This document shows positions 46,052 to 53,734 of a stretch of DNA of 64,000 nt, one piece after another. How positions within the stretch are numbered: the first letter of the stretch is position 1; every line of letters begins with the position of its first letter. This DNA is from UBA685 sp049890215 (lineage in GTDB: Bacteria; Pseudomonadota; Alphaproteobacteria; Puniceispirillales; Puniceispirillaceae). The notes under the pieces were generated by a model, which was not told the origin of the DNA, made no database searches, and saw only the letters and a program-made list of their open reading frames with translations. Made by a program: the position numbers and the translations under genes. The stretch spans positions 1 to 64,000 of the forward strand of contig JBMHBX010000041.1 in NCBI GenBank assembly GCA_049890215.1, given 5' to 3'.

Positions 46052-47491
46052 CTAGCCGACGGCCTTTGTTTCACCGGCAAGCTCTGCCTGAACATAGCTA
46101 TGGATGCGCTCTGCAGCATCGCGTCCATCACGAACACCCCACACAACAAGTGAGGCACCTCTGACGATATCACCTGCGGCAAATACACCCGGCAGGTCTG
46201 TCATCATTGTCTTCCAGTCAATCGCCACAGTGCCCCATTTCGACACACGCAATTTTGGCTGATCAAATAATGAGGGTAAGTCTTCTGGATCAAAGCCAAG
46301 TGCCTTAATAACAAGATCTGCTTCCAGCTCAAATTCAGAATCTTCAATAATTTGCGGCACCTGACGACCTGTCTCATCAGCCTGACCCAAATGAATACGC
46401 TGTGCCATCACAGACGATACGTCACCATCACCCTTGAATGAATGAGGGGCAGATAGCCACTGAAAATCAACACCCTCTTCTTCGGCATTTTCAACCTCAC
46501 GCTGTGAGCCTGGCATATTGGCTTTATTACGGCGATATAAACAGGTGACTGATTTCGCTTCCTGGCGTATGGCTGTGCGCACACAATCCATCGCCGTGTC
46601 ACCACCGCCAACCACAACGATATTTTTGCCTTTGGCATTCAGGGCACCTTCATCAAATTCAGGCACCGCATCACCAAGCGATTTCCGGTTGGAGGCTGTC
46701 AAATATGATAAGGCAGGCACAACACCACCAAGCCCTGCGCCGGGCACATCAATATCTCTTGCTTTATAGACACCTGTAGCGATAAGCACGGCATTATGGT
46801 GGCTGCGGATCTCATCAAAGCTAATATCCTTGCCAATATCGCAATTCAGCTTAAAGGTCACACCCCCGTCTGCAAGCAATTTTGCGCGCCGTTCAACAAT
46901 GTCTTTTTCAAGTTTGAAGCCTGGGATACCATATATTAGAAGGCCGCCTGCTCTGTCATACCGATCATAGACTGTGACCTGATAGCCCTTGCGGCGCAGC
47001 ATATCAGCGGCTGCCAACCCTGCAGGGCCAGCGCCGATAATGCCAACCGATTCGACACGCTCTGCCACCGGTGAGGCCGGTTTGACCCACCCATTTTCAA
47101 AAGCAGTTTCCGTGATGTATTTTTCTACAGCACCAATCGTGACAGATTCGAACCCTTTTTCTATGACACAATTGCCTTCACACAGCCTGTCTTGAGGACA
47201 TATCCGCCCGCAAATTTCAGGAAAATTATTTGTCGCTGCTGATACTTCATACGCTTCTTGCAAACGATCTTCTGCGGTCAGCATCAGCCAATCAGGAATG
47301 TTATTGTGAAGCGGGCAATTTACCTGACAGAAAGGCACACCACATTGCGAACAGCGGCTCGCCTGCTCTTCAGCTTTGTCTTTGGCAAAATCTTGATAGA
47401 TTTCATCAAAATCTTTCGCACGCTCATCTGCCGTGCGCTTTGCAGGCATCTTCTTTTCAGTCTTTACAAACTGCAACATTTTTGAAGCCAT
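46052..47491 (-). CDS. gltD: Glutamate synthase small (beta) subunit
   Basis: 479 residues. Supplies electrons from NADPH to the GltB Fe-S clusters. N-terminal 4Fe-4S cysteines (CSQCGVPFCQVNCPLHNNIPDW), FAD site GAGPAGLAAADML and NADPH site VVGGGDTAMDCV. ATG 47491 has AAGGAGG five bases upstream. First gene of gltD-gltB; together they form NADPH-dependent GOGAT for ammonium assimilation. Confidence 0.97.
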   Translation of the reverse strand: MASKMLQFVKTEKKMPAKRTADERAKDFDEIYQDFAKDKAEEQASRCSQCGVPFCQVNCPLHNNIPDWLMLTAEDRLQEAYEVSAATNNFPEICGRICPQDRLCEGNCVIEKGFESVTIGAVEKYITETAFENGWVKPASPVAERVESVGIIGAGPAGLAAADMLRRKGYQVTVYDRYDRAGGLLIYGIPGFKLEKDIVERRAKLLADGGVTFKLNCDIGKDISFDEIRSHHNAVLIATGVYKARDIDVPGAGLGGVVPALSYLTASNRKSLGDAVPEFDEGALNAKGKNIVVVGGGDTAMDCVRTAIRQEAKSVTCLYRRNKANMPGSQREVENAEEEGVDFQWLSAPHSFKGDGDVSSVMAQRIHLGQADETGRQVPQIIEDSEFELEADLVIKALGFDPEDLPSLFDQPKLRVSKWGTVAIDWKTMMTDLPGVFAAGDIVRGASLVVWGVRDGRDAAERIHSYVQAELAGETKAVG

Positions 47492-47738
47492 CGCCGCCTC
47501 CTTTGTCTTTTGGCTGTCTTTTTACGAAAAAGACGCCATAGACGATTATCATAAATGGACAACAATTATGACCCATTATTTCAAAATTATCAAGGCAAAA
47601 TCCCATTTGTGAAAAAATATATCTGATATCTGAGCGTAATTAGTACCATTTCGGACCTATCTGTCGTGATGTTATGGCGTTATGATAAAAAAAACCTTGA
47701 TGGTTGCACATTGCATTTTGCCCCCCTATGGTCAGCTC

Positions 47739-48551
47739 ATGATGATTGAACCGCTACAGCTGATCGCCTTGTCTCTCATTCAAGGCATTACCGAATTCCT
47801 GCCGATTTCCAGCTCAGGGCACCTTGTGCTGTTGCCTGCTCTGACAGATTTGGCGGATCAGGGACAATTATTAGATGTCGCAGCGCATTTCGGCACTTTG
47901 GGCGCTGTGGTTATTTATGTCAGGCAAGACATCATCGCTATGACAGAGGGCCTATTGACCTTTGGTCGCAGGAATCAGCAAGGCCTCACCCTTGGATTGC
48001 TTGTGATTATGGCAACCATTCCCGTCATCATTGTTGGCTTGATTGTTGAAATGCTAGCACCGGCAGTTTTGCGGCTTGCCTTGACTGTTGCTCTTGCAAA
48101 TATGGTCTTTGCAGGCCTTTTATATAAAGCAGATAAAGATTTTCCTCATCATCGCACAATAGATGACTTAACAATGCAAGACGCTCTGATCATAGGCGTT
48201 ATGCAGATATTTGCACTTATTCCCGGCACATCTCGTTCTGGTGTAACCATGACGGCTGCCAGAGCACGCGGCTTTGACAGGATATCCGCTGCGCGCTTTT
48301 CCATGATTTTATCCGTGCCTGTGATCTTAGGGGCAACTATCCTGAAATCCCGTCATTTTTTTGATGACAATACAGGTGAGTCCCTTATGCAGGCAGGTTT
48401 GGTGGCAGGTTTGTCAGGGGTGACAGCCTTGGCCGCTATCACCTTGATGATGCGCTGGCTTGCTAAAGCTGATTTCAAGATCTTTGTCTATTACAGACTG
48501 GCTCTTGGCGTTCTGTTGCTGACAGGTCTTGGCTTTAGCATCATCACCTGA
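47739..48551 (+). CDS. uppP: Undecaprenyl-diphosphatase
   Basis: Integral membrane phosphatase that recycles undecaprenyl pyrophosphate for peptidoglycan and polysaccharide synthesis. Catalytic motifs GITEFLPISSSGHL and PGTSRSGVTM are intact; eight or so helices follow. About 270 residues from ATG 47739 (also 47742); upstream frame to 47682 is possible. No strong ribosome site at any candidate. Confidence 0.93.
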   Translation: MMIEPLQLIALSLIQGITEFLPISSSGHLVLLPALTDLADQGQLLDVAAHFGTLGAVVIYVRQDIIAMTEGLLTFGRRNQQGLTLGLLVIMATIPVIIVGLIVEMLAPAVLRLALTVALANMVFAGLLYKADKDFPHHRTIDDLTMQDALIIGVMQIFALIPGTSRSGVTMTAARARGFDRISAARFSMILSVPVILGATILKSRHFFDDNTGESLMQAGLVAGLSGVTALAAITLMMRWLAKADFKIFVYYRLALGVLLLTGLGFSIIT

Positions 48552-48572
48552 ATAGAGTAATAAGCGGCCTTG

Positions 48573-49514
48573 CTATTTTGCAGAAAACCGCCCGCCTGGC
48601 CTTAAATGCGCCAGATAATGGGGGATATGAGATTCGACTGATTGCGGTATCATGCCAAGATCAGAGAACTTCTTTGCACGCTTTGAGACCACATTATCTT
48701 GCTCTAGCAAATAAAGTTGATCACGTGTCACCGGCGGATTAGGCAGCAATTGCAATATGCTGGCTGGCAAATGCATGAATGCAAAAGGCACTGAGATAAG
48801 AGGGCGCTGACGCCCGATAGCCTCACATGTCATTGCCATTAATTCGCGAAATGAATAGGTTTTTGGCCCGCCAAGCTCAAAGATTTGGTCATTTGTGTCC
48901 TTATTGGCAAGCGCTGCTATCACCGCATCAGCCACATCACCAACAAATACAGGCTGCATTAAATTTTTACCGCCTCCTATCACCGGCAACGCAGGCGCTA
49001 TCATTGCCATCTGGCCAAATCGGTTGAAAAAACCATCCCCCGGGCCAAAAATAATAGAAGGACGCAAAATCGTCACAGGAGAGAACCCACGAAGCAAAGC
49101 GCGCTCGCCTTCTGCTTTGGTGACAGCGTAACGACTTTTTGATTTCAAATCCGCACCGATAGCAGATAGATGAACAATTTTTTCAATATTATGTGCTTTT
49201 GCAATAGTGGCAATGCGCCCTGGCAGTGTTGCTTGCACGGCTTCAAAACTCTGCGTGCCAGACGGCGCCAAAATACCAACAAGATTGATAATATAATCAG
49301 CGGGCGCTATGACAGATTCCAGAGCATCATCACTCAGCGCATCTCCAGAGATAGCCGTAATCTGGCCAACGTCACCAAGTGGTTTTAGCGCTTTAGCTTT
49401 CGTAGCGTTCCGGCATAAGATAATCACCCGTGCGCCTTGCTTGGCAAGTTTTTCAACAATGGCTCTTCCGACAAATCCGGCACCGCCAATCACTGTGACT
49501 GTTTTATTTTGCAT
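48573..49514 (-). CDS. NDUFA9-like NAD(P)-binding protein
   Basis: 313 residues, atypical short-chain dehydrogenase with GGAGFVGRAIVEKL at the N terminus. It is the alphaproteobacterial relative of complex I accessory subunit NDUFA9 (39 kDa), often adjacent to uppP as here. A role in complex I assembly or quinone binding is known for the mitochondrial protein; in bacteria it is not settled. Confidence 0.85.
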   Translation of the reverse strand: MQNKTVTVIGGAGFVGRAIVEKLAKQGARVIILCRNATKAKALKPLGDVGQITAISGDALSDDALESVIAPADYIINLVGILAPSGTQSFEAVQATLPGRIATIAKAHNIEKIVHLSAIGADLKSKSRYAVTKAEGERALLRGFSPVTILRPSIIFGPGDGFFNRFGQMAMIAPALPVIGGGKNLMQPVFVGDVADAVIAALANKDTNDQIFELGGPKTYSFRELMAMTCEAIGRQRPLISVPFAFMHLPASILQLLPNPPVTRDQLYLLEQDNVVSKRAKKFSDLGMIPQSVESHIPHYLAHLRPGGRFSAK

Positions 49515-49670
49515 ATCTTAACCAATCCCCGGTGGCTCATAAAAATGAGGTTATCTTTGCTTGATAATTTATCTATCAGACTGTGAGCGATAGTAAAGAG
49601 CCAAGACGCATATCAGCGCGCTTTCGCCTTGTTTTTTCATTTTATCCCTGTGCCCTGAGAGGACAGCGTG

Positions 49671-50465
49671 TCACCTTGGGGGCCAGACATAAGGAAACCA
49701 ATCATCACGCAATCGCTGACCTTGTATCATACCATGATCAGGAAAAGGCGGTGAGGTGCGCCCGGGACGGCTCACATAAGCTGCATCATCGCCTATATAA
49801 CGTAATGATAATGCCCGCCGCCTCGTACTTGCCAAATTCCCTTTCGCCCCATGAACGGACCGGAAATCAAATGCAATCGCATCACCTGGCGACATCTCCC
49901 ATTCTAATATCTCATAGCGATCAGGCTCTGCATCAGGGTCAGGCACAGGCAAAAACGCTTCATTGTCAGGATAAAAATTATCTTCCTTAAGCCATCTTGT
50001 CGGCAATACTAGCTTGTCCCATTTATGTGATCCTTTAATGCATCGCAAAGTTGCCTCTTTGACAGGGTCAATCGGGATCCAAAAGCTGATTGTTTGCCGG
50101 CCTTCAACAAAGTAATAAGGCGCATCCTGGTGCCACGGTGTCGCTTTGGCAGTGCCAGGCTCTTTGACCAGAATGTGATCATGAAAAAACTGCACCTTAT
50201 CAGAACGCATTAATTTTGCCGCTGCCTGTGGCGCAGGCGAGTGCGCCATAATTTCCTGTAATTCTGAAATAGATTGCCAATTGCAATAATCATCAAAAAA
50301 GCGGCCCTTTTCACCCTTCAGGAGGTTTTCTGCAGCATAAGGCCCCGGATTTGCCATATTTTTTTCTATGGCTTTTTCTATCAAAGGCACCCACTCTTGA
50401 AATAACCCTTTGATATAGACAGCGCCATCAGCTTGAAAATCTGAAATATGCTTATTTGTGATCAT
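49671..50465 (-). CDS. Phytanoyl-CoA dioxygenase family protein
   Basis: 264 residues, non-haem Fe(II)/2-oxoglutarate oxygenase. Iron ligands are in TPWHQDAPYYF (His-x-Asp) and SVHGAKGN (distal His). Related proteins hydroxylate fatty acyl-CoAs, ectoine or small metabolites; the substrate cannot be told. AAAAGG precedes ATG 50465. The 156 bases between its 3' end and the NDUFA9-like gene hold nothing recognisable. Confidence 0.85.
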   Translation of the reverse strand: MITNKHISDFQADGAVYIKGLFQEWVPLIEKAIEKNMANPGPYAAENLLKGEKGRFFDDYCNWQSISELQEIMAHSPAPQAAAKLMRSDKVQFFHDHILVKEPGTAKATPWHQDAPYYFVEGRQTISFWIPIDPVKEATLRCIKGSHKWDKLVLPTRWLKEDNFYPDNEAFLPVPDPDAEPDRYEILEWEMSPGDAIAFDFRSVHGAKGNLASTRRRALSLRYIGDDAAYVSRPGRTSPPFPDHGMIQGQRLRDDWFPYVWPPR

Positions 50466-50514
50466 AATGGCCTTTTCTTGAAATCTGGCTCAGAGAATAA
50501 TGGGGTGATTTGCA

Positions 50515-50802
50515 CTAGCCTTTGCGAATTTCATAAATTCGAATAGCTGTGATAAACGGATTTTTGGCAGCGATCTCCTCAGCTTCTTCCATAGAGGCCG
50601 CCTCTATGAGGGAATAACCTGTCAGACATGTTTTATCCATAACAAGGTCTTTCGTGCCATCTTTTGTGATTTCTCTGCCATTCATAAATCCGCCCATATC
50701 CTTTGTGCAGGATTGTGTTTGCGCAAACCAATCATTCCATTTTTCCATAATGTCCGGCGTTGGCATTTCAAAACCAACATGCAAAATCATAAATTGCTTC
50801 AT
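50515..50802 (-). CDS. YCII-related domain protein
   Basis: 95 residues with the ferredoxin-like YCII/DGPF fold (MILHVGFE at the start, ITAIRIYEIRKG at the end). AAGGGG eight bases before ATG 50802 supports this start over the longer frame to 50877. Function unknown; related domains occur in dehalogenase-like and light-harvesting proteins. Divergent from the dehalogenase-like hydrolase. Confidence 0.8.
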   Translation of the reverse strand: MKQFMILHVGFEMPTPDIMEKWNDWFAQTQSCTKDMGGFMNGREITKDGTKDLVMDKTCLTGYSLIEAASMEEAEEIAAKNPFITAIRIYEIRKG

Positions 50803-50884
50803 ATTGTTTGCCCCTTTATCTTTGAATATTCTAGCCTTATATGGTTTTTTATACAGGCACAGGAAAGAAAGTTTCACAAGGTTT

Positions 50885-51772
50885 ATGACGAATTTTTATC
50901 CCAATTTTCAAACACAAGATATTGAAACAGAAATTGGCACGTTTCCTGTCACAATAGGCGGTAGCGGCCCGCCTGTGTTATGCTTGCATGGCTATCCGCA
51001 AACCCATGTTATTTTTTATAAAATTGCGCCCTTATTAGAACATAAAGTCACTTTGATTTTAACTGATTTGCGTGGTTATGGCGCAGCACCAAAACCGCCA
51101 ACAGATGACAGGCACAGCCCCTATAGCAAACGCGCCATGGCAGGTGATATGGTCCAAATTATGGACCATCTTGGTTATGACCAATTTGCGATTGTCGGCC
51201 ATGACAGGGGGGGACGTGTAGCGCACAGGCTTGCCACTGATCACCCGGAACGTGTCAGCCATCTAAGTGTGCTTGATATTGCCCCTACTCTGGCCATGTA
51301 TGAAAAAACAGATATGGCTTTTGCGACTGCCTATTATCATTGGTTTTATCTGATACAACCTTCCCCCTTACCAGAGACAATGATTAGCGCAGATGTTGCG
51401 TTTTATCTGCGCCAAAAAATGGGCTTATGGTCTCGTAAAGAAAACTGGCTCTCTGAGGCGGCATTTAACCATTATAAGGCGGCGTTTGAGGCACCTGGCA
51501 CCATTGCTTCATCTTGTGAAGATTACAGGGCCGCAGCGACTATCGATCTTGACCATGACAGACAAGACAGACAGCACAAGAAATTACCAATGCCTGTGCA
51601 AGCTTTGTGGGGCCAGGACGGGTTTGTCGGCAGTTTCTATGATGTTGTGGCTGAATGGCAGAAAGTGGCAATGGATGTCACAGGGCATTCTGTGCCAGGT
51701 GGTCATTTTTTACCTGAAGAAGCGCCTGACGAGACTGCGGCGGCTTTGCTGGCGTTCTGGGGTTTGGCGTGA
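50885..51772 (+). CDS. Fluoroacetate/haloacetate dehalogenase-like hydrolase
   Basis: 295 residues, alpha/beta hydrolase. Nucleophile Asp107 in GHDRGGR, acid Asp131, base His274 (GGHF), carboxylate-binding Arg108 and Arg111, and the fluoride pocket His152, Trp153 (YYHWFYL) and Tyr214 (CEDYRAAA) all line up with the eight functional residues of characterised FAcD from Burkholderia at nearly constant spacing. This supports cleavage of the C-halogen bond of haloacetates. First gene of an overlapped operon: TGATG links it to the HIT gene. The frame is open 77 codons upstream but unsupported. Confidence 0.8.
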   Translation: MTNFYPNFQTQDIETEIGTFPVTIGGSGPPVLCLHGYPQTHVIFYKIAPLLEHKVTLILTDLRGYGAAPKPPTDDRHSPYSKRAMAGDMVQIMDHLGYDQFAIVGHDRGGRVAHRLATDHPERVSHLSVLDIAPTLAMYEKTDMAFATAYYHWFYLIQPSPLPETMISADVAFYLRQKMGLWSRKENWLSEAAFNHYKAAFEAPGTIASSCEDYRAAATIDLDHDRQDRQHKKLPMPVQALWGQDGFVGSFYDVVAEWQKVAMDVTGHSVPGGHFLPEEAPDETAAALLAFWGLA

Positions 51773-52224
51773 TGAGTGATTTCACGCTTGCGCCACAAAT
51801 ACAAAATAGCTCCGTAAGCGTGCGCATGATTGGGCCGTTTGAATTACGCCTCGTGGATGATGCTCGTTATTTATGGCTTCTGCTTATCCCCCATATAGCT
51901 GATATTACTGAGCTTCATCATCTGCCTGAGGCGCTTCGTCATCAGCTGATTGATAATGCGGCAATCATTGCGTCTTGCATGCAAAGTCACACAAAGGCAG
52001 ATAAGATGAATGTTGCGGCAATTGGCAATATTGTCTCGCAGATGCATGTGCATATCATAGCACGGCACAAAGATGATGACGCTTGGCCTGACCCTGTTTG
52101 GGGACGTGGCTCACCCACCCCTTACGAGCCAGAGAAACGGAAAGCGACAATGACTGCCTTACAGAGCTGGCTTGACGGGGTATCAGACAGGTTAATGTCT
52201 CCAGATAAGGATTACCGCCCATGA
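51772..52224 (+). CDS. HIT domain protein
   Basis: About 150 residues with the histidine triad motif QMHVHIIAR near residue 88. HIT proteins hydrolyse nucleotide-amide or dinucleotide substrates; this one is of the short bacterial type with WPDPVWG. ATG 51772 overlaps the previous stop as TGATG; a GTG three bases earlier is also possible. Stop overlaps the next gene as ATGA. Confidence 0.85.
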   Translation: MSDFTLAPQIQNSSVSVRMIGPFELRLVDDARYLWLLLIPHIADITELHHLPEALRHQLIDNAAIIASCMQSHTKADKMNVAAIGNIVSQMHVHIIARHKDDDAWPDPVWGRGSPTPYEPEKRKATMTALQSWLDGVSDRLMSPDKDYRP

Positions 52225-52481
52225 CCCTATTTCGCAATTTGCTTCTGACAGTTCTTTGGATCACCATCGCATTGCTTGAGATTTTATTACTGACCGCAGG
52301 GCTTATTTCACAAGGCCATGATAAGGCGCGGTTAATCCCAATTGCGTTTGCTGTCATTGTTGTTCCGGCGATTGGCTATGGCATTCATCGCTTTATTACA
52401 TGGCTTTTGAAGACAAAGCCGCATGATAAGCCGCATGATAAGCCGCATGATAAAACAGGGGCTCTTTCTTCTGATGGCTAA
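52221..52481 (+). CDS. Small two-helix membrane protein with PHDK repeats
   Basis: 86 residues: two hydrophobic helices (LLLTVLWITIALLEILLL and IPIAFAVIVVPAIGYGI), then a basic tail containing three PHDK units (KPHDKPHDKPHDK) encoded by a 12-base tandem repeat. Not recognised. ATGA overlap with the HIT gene, and its stop overlaps the next start (ATGGCTAA), so it is part of the operon. Confidence 0.7.
   Translation: MTLFRNLLLTVLWITIALLEILLLTAGLISQGHDKARLIPIAFAVIVVPAIGYGIHRFITWLLKTKPHDKPHDKPHDKTGALSSDG
52416..52451 (+). repeat. Three 12-bp tandem repeats
   Basis: AAGCCGCATGAT repeated perfectly three times (52416-52427, 52428-52439, 52440-52451) in the tail of the small membrane protein. Likely slippage-prone; because the unit is 12 bp, copy changes keep the frame. 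Confidence 0.9.
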
Positions 52482-53667
52482 ATCTGCTCAAAGCTATGAT
52501 GTTGCCATTATCGGTGCCGGAGCGGCCGGATTATTTTGCGCGTCTTTGATCGCGTCCAAAAATAACCGCACTATTTTGATAGATCATCGCCAGAAAGTCG
52601 CAGAGAAAATTCGTATTTCAGGTGGCGGGCGCTGTAATTTTACCAATCTTTATTCAGGACCAGAGCATTTTTTATCGCAAAACAAACATTTCGCTAAATC
52701 AGCTTTGGCAGGTTTCAGCCCTCAAGATTTCATCTCAATGGTTGAACATCATGGCATTGCCTATCACGAAAAAAAATTAGGTCAGCTTTTTTGCGATCAT
52801 TCAGCGCAAGATATAATAGATATGTTGCTATCAAGATGCCAGAGCGCAGGAGTGACAAACGCCTTTGGCATTTGTGTTTCATCTGTCAAAAAACAAGATG
52901 ATGAGTTTGTTATCACAACAGATAAGATGTTGATAAAAGCAAAAAAGCTTGTCATCGCAACTGGCGGATTATCCATTCCAAAAATTGGCGCAACCGGTTT
53001 TGGCTATGATATAGCAAGCCAATTTGGCCTGTCTGTCATTTCACGGCGTGCAGGTTTGGTGCCACTGACATTTACAGACCATCTGAAAGAGGCTTGTTCA
53101 CATTTATCAGGCCTGTCTGTTGAAGCTTGTGTGCATTATGCCAAGACGCGATTTTCTGAAGGCCTGCTATTTACCCATCGCGGCTTATCTGGGCCTTCAA
53201 TCCTGCAAATCTCCTCTTACTGGCACGATGGTCAGCCCATTGGCGTTAATTTGGTGCCATCTGTCGATATGCAAGATTATCTGGCTGAGGCAAAAAAACA
53301 TCATCCAAAACAAGATGTCCTCTCTCAGCTAGCGCATCATTTGCCAAAACGGCTGGCAAGCCAGATATGTGATGATTTGAGCCTGTCAAAAAAAATGGCA
53401 GATACCAGCGATAAAGCCTTACGCCAATTAGCAAGCCGCATTAATGATTGGCAAATTAGGCCAGCGGGGACAGAAGGCTACCGCACCGCTGAGGTAACAC
53501 TTGGCGGGGTCGATACAGCTGATTTATCGTCTAAAGATATGCAAGCGAAGTCTGTGCCAGGGTTATATTTTATCGGTGAAGTTGTCGATGTCACAGGCCA
53601 CCTCGGAGGGCATAATTTTCAATGGGCCTGGGCTTCGGCCTATGCGATGGCCTCACACTGTAACTAG
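52474..53667 (+). CDS. BaiN/RdsA family NAD(P)/FAD-dependent oxidoreductase
   Basis: 397 residues of the HI0933/YhiN family. FAD site GAGAAGLFCASL near the N terminus, ISGGGRCNFTN, GLSIPKIGATGFGYDIA and the C-terminal GLYFIGEVVDVTGHLGGHNFQWAWASA. Members include BaiN of bile-acid metabolism; most, like this one, have no known substrate. ATG 52474 overlaps the upstream stop by eight bases; the frame before it is the repeat region. Ends in a shared terminator. Confidence 0.85.
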   Translation: MAKSAQSYDVAIIGAGAAGLFCASLIASKNNRTILIDHRQKVAEKIRISGGGRCNFTNLYSGPEHFLSQNKHFAKSALAGFSPQDFISMVEHHGIAYHEKKLGQLFCDHSAQDIIDMLLSRCQSAGVTNAFGICVSSVKKQDDEFVITTDKMLIKAKKLVIATGGLSIPKIGATGFGYDIASQFGLSVISRRAGLVPLTFTDHLKEACSHLSGLSVEACVHYAKTRFSEGLLFTHRGLSGPSILQISSYWHDGQPIGVNLVPSVDMQDYLAEAKKHHPKQDVLSQLAHHLPKRLASQICDDLSLSKKMADTSDKALRQLASRINDWQIRPAGTEGYRTAEVTLGGVDTADLSSKDMQAKSVPGLYFIGEVVDVTGHLGGHNFQWAWASAYAMASHCN

Positions 53668-53676
53668 ATAAAACAA

Positions 53677-53708
53677 AAAACCGGCCAAGATAACTCTTGG
53701 CCGGTTTT
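53677..53708. terminator. Bidirectional terminator
   Basis: A 13-bp stem (arm AAAACCGGCCAAG at 53677-53689, complement 53696-53708), with A-run on the left and T-run on the right, between the convergent baiN-like gene and katG. It should stop transcription from both sides. Confidence 0.9.
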
Positions 53709-53734
53709 ATCAAATCATAGTGATAGAATTGATT

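Noticed and set aside
49583..49990. 135-codon plus-strand frame
   Set aside because: Antisense to the phytanoyl-CoA dioxygenase gene and without family character.
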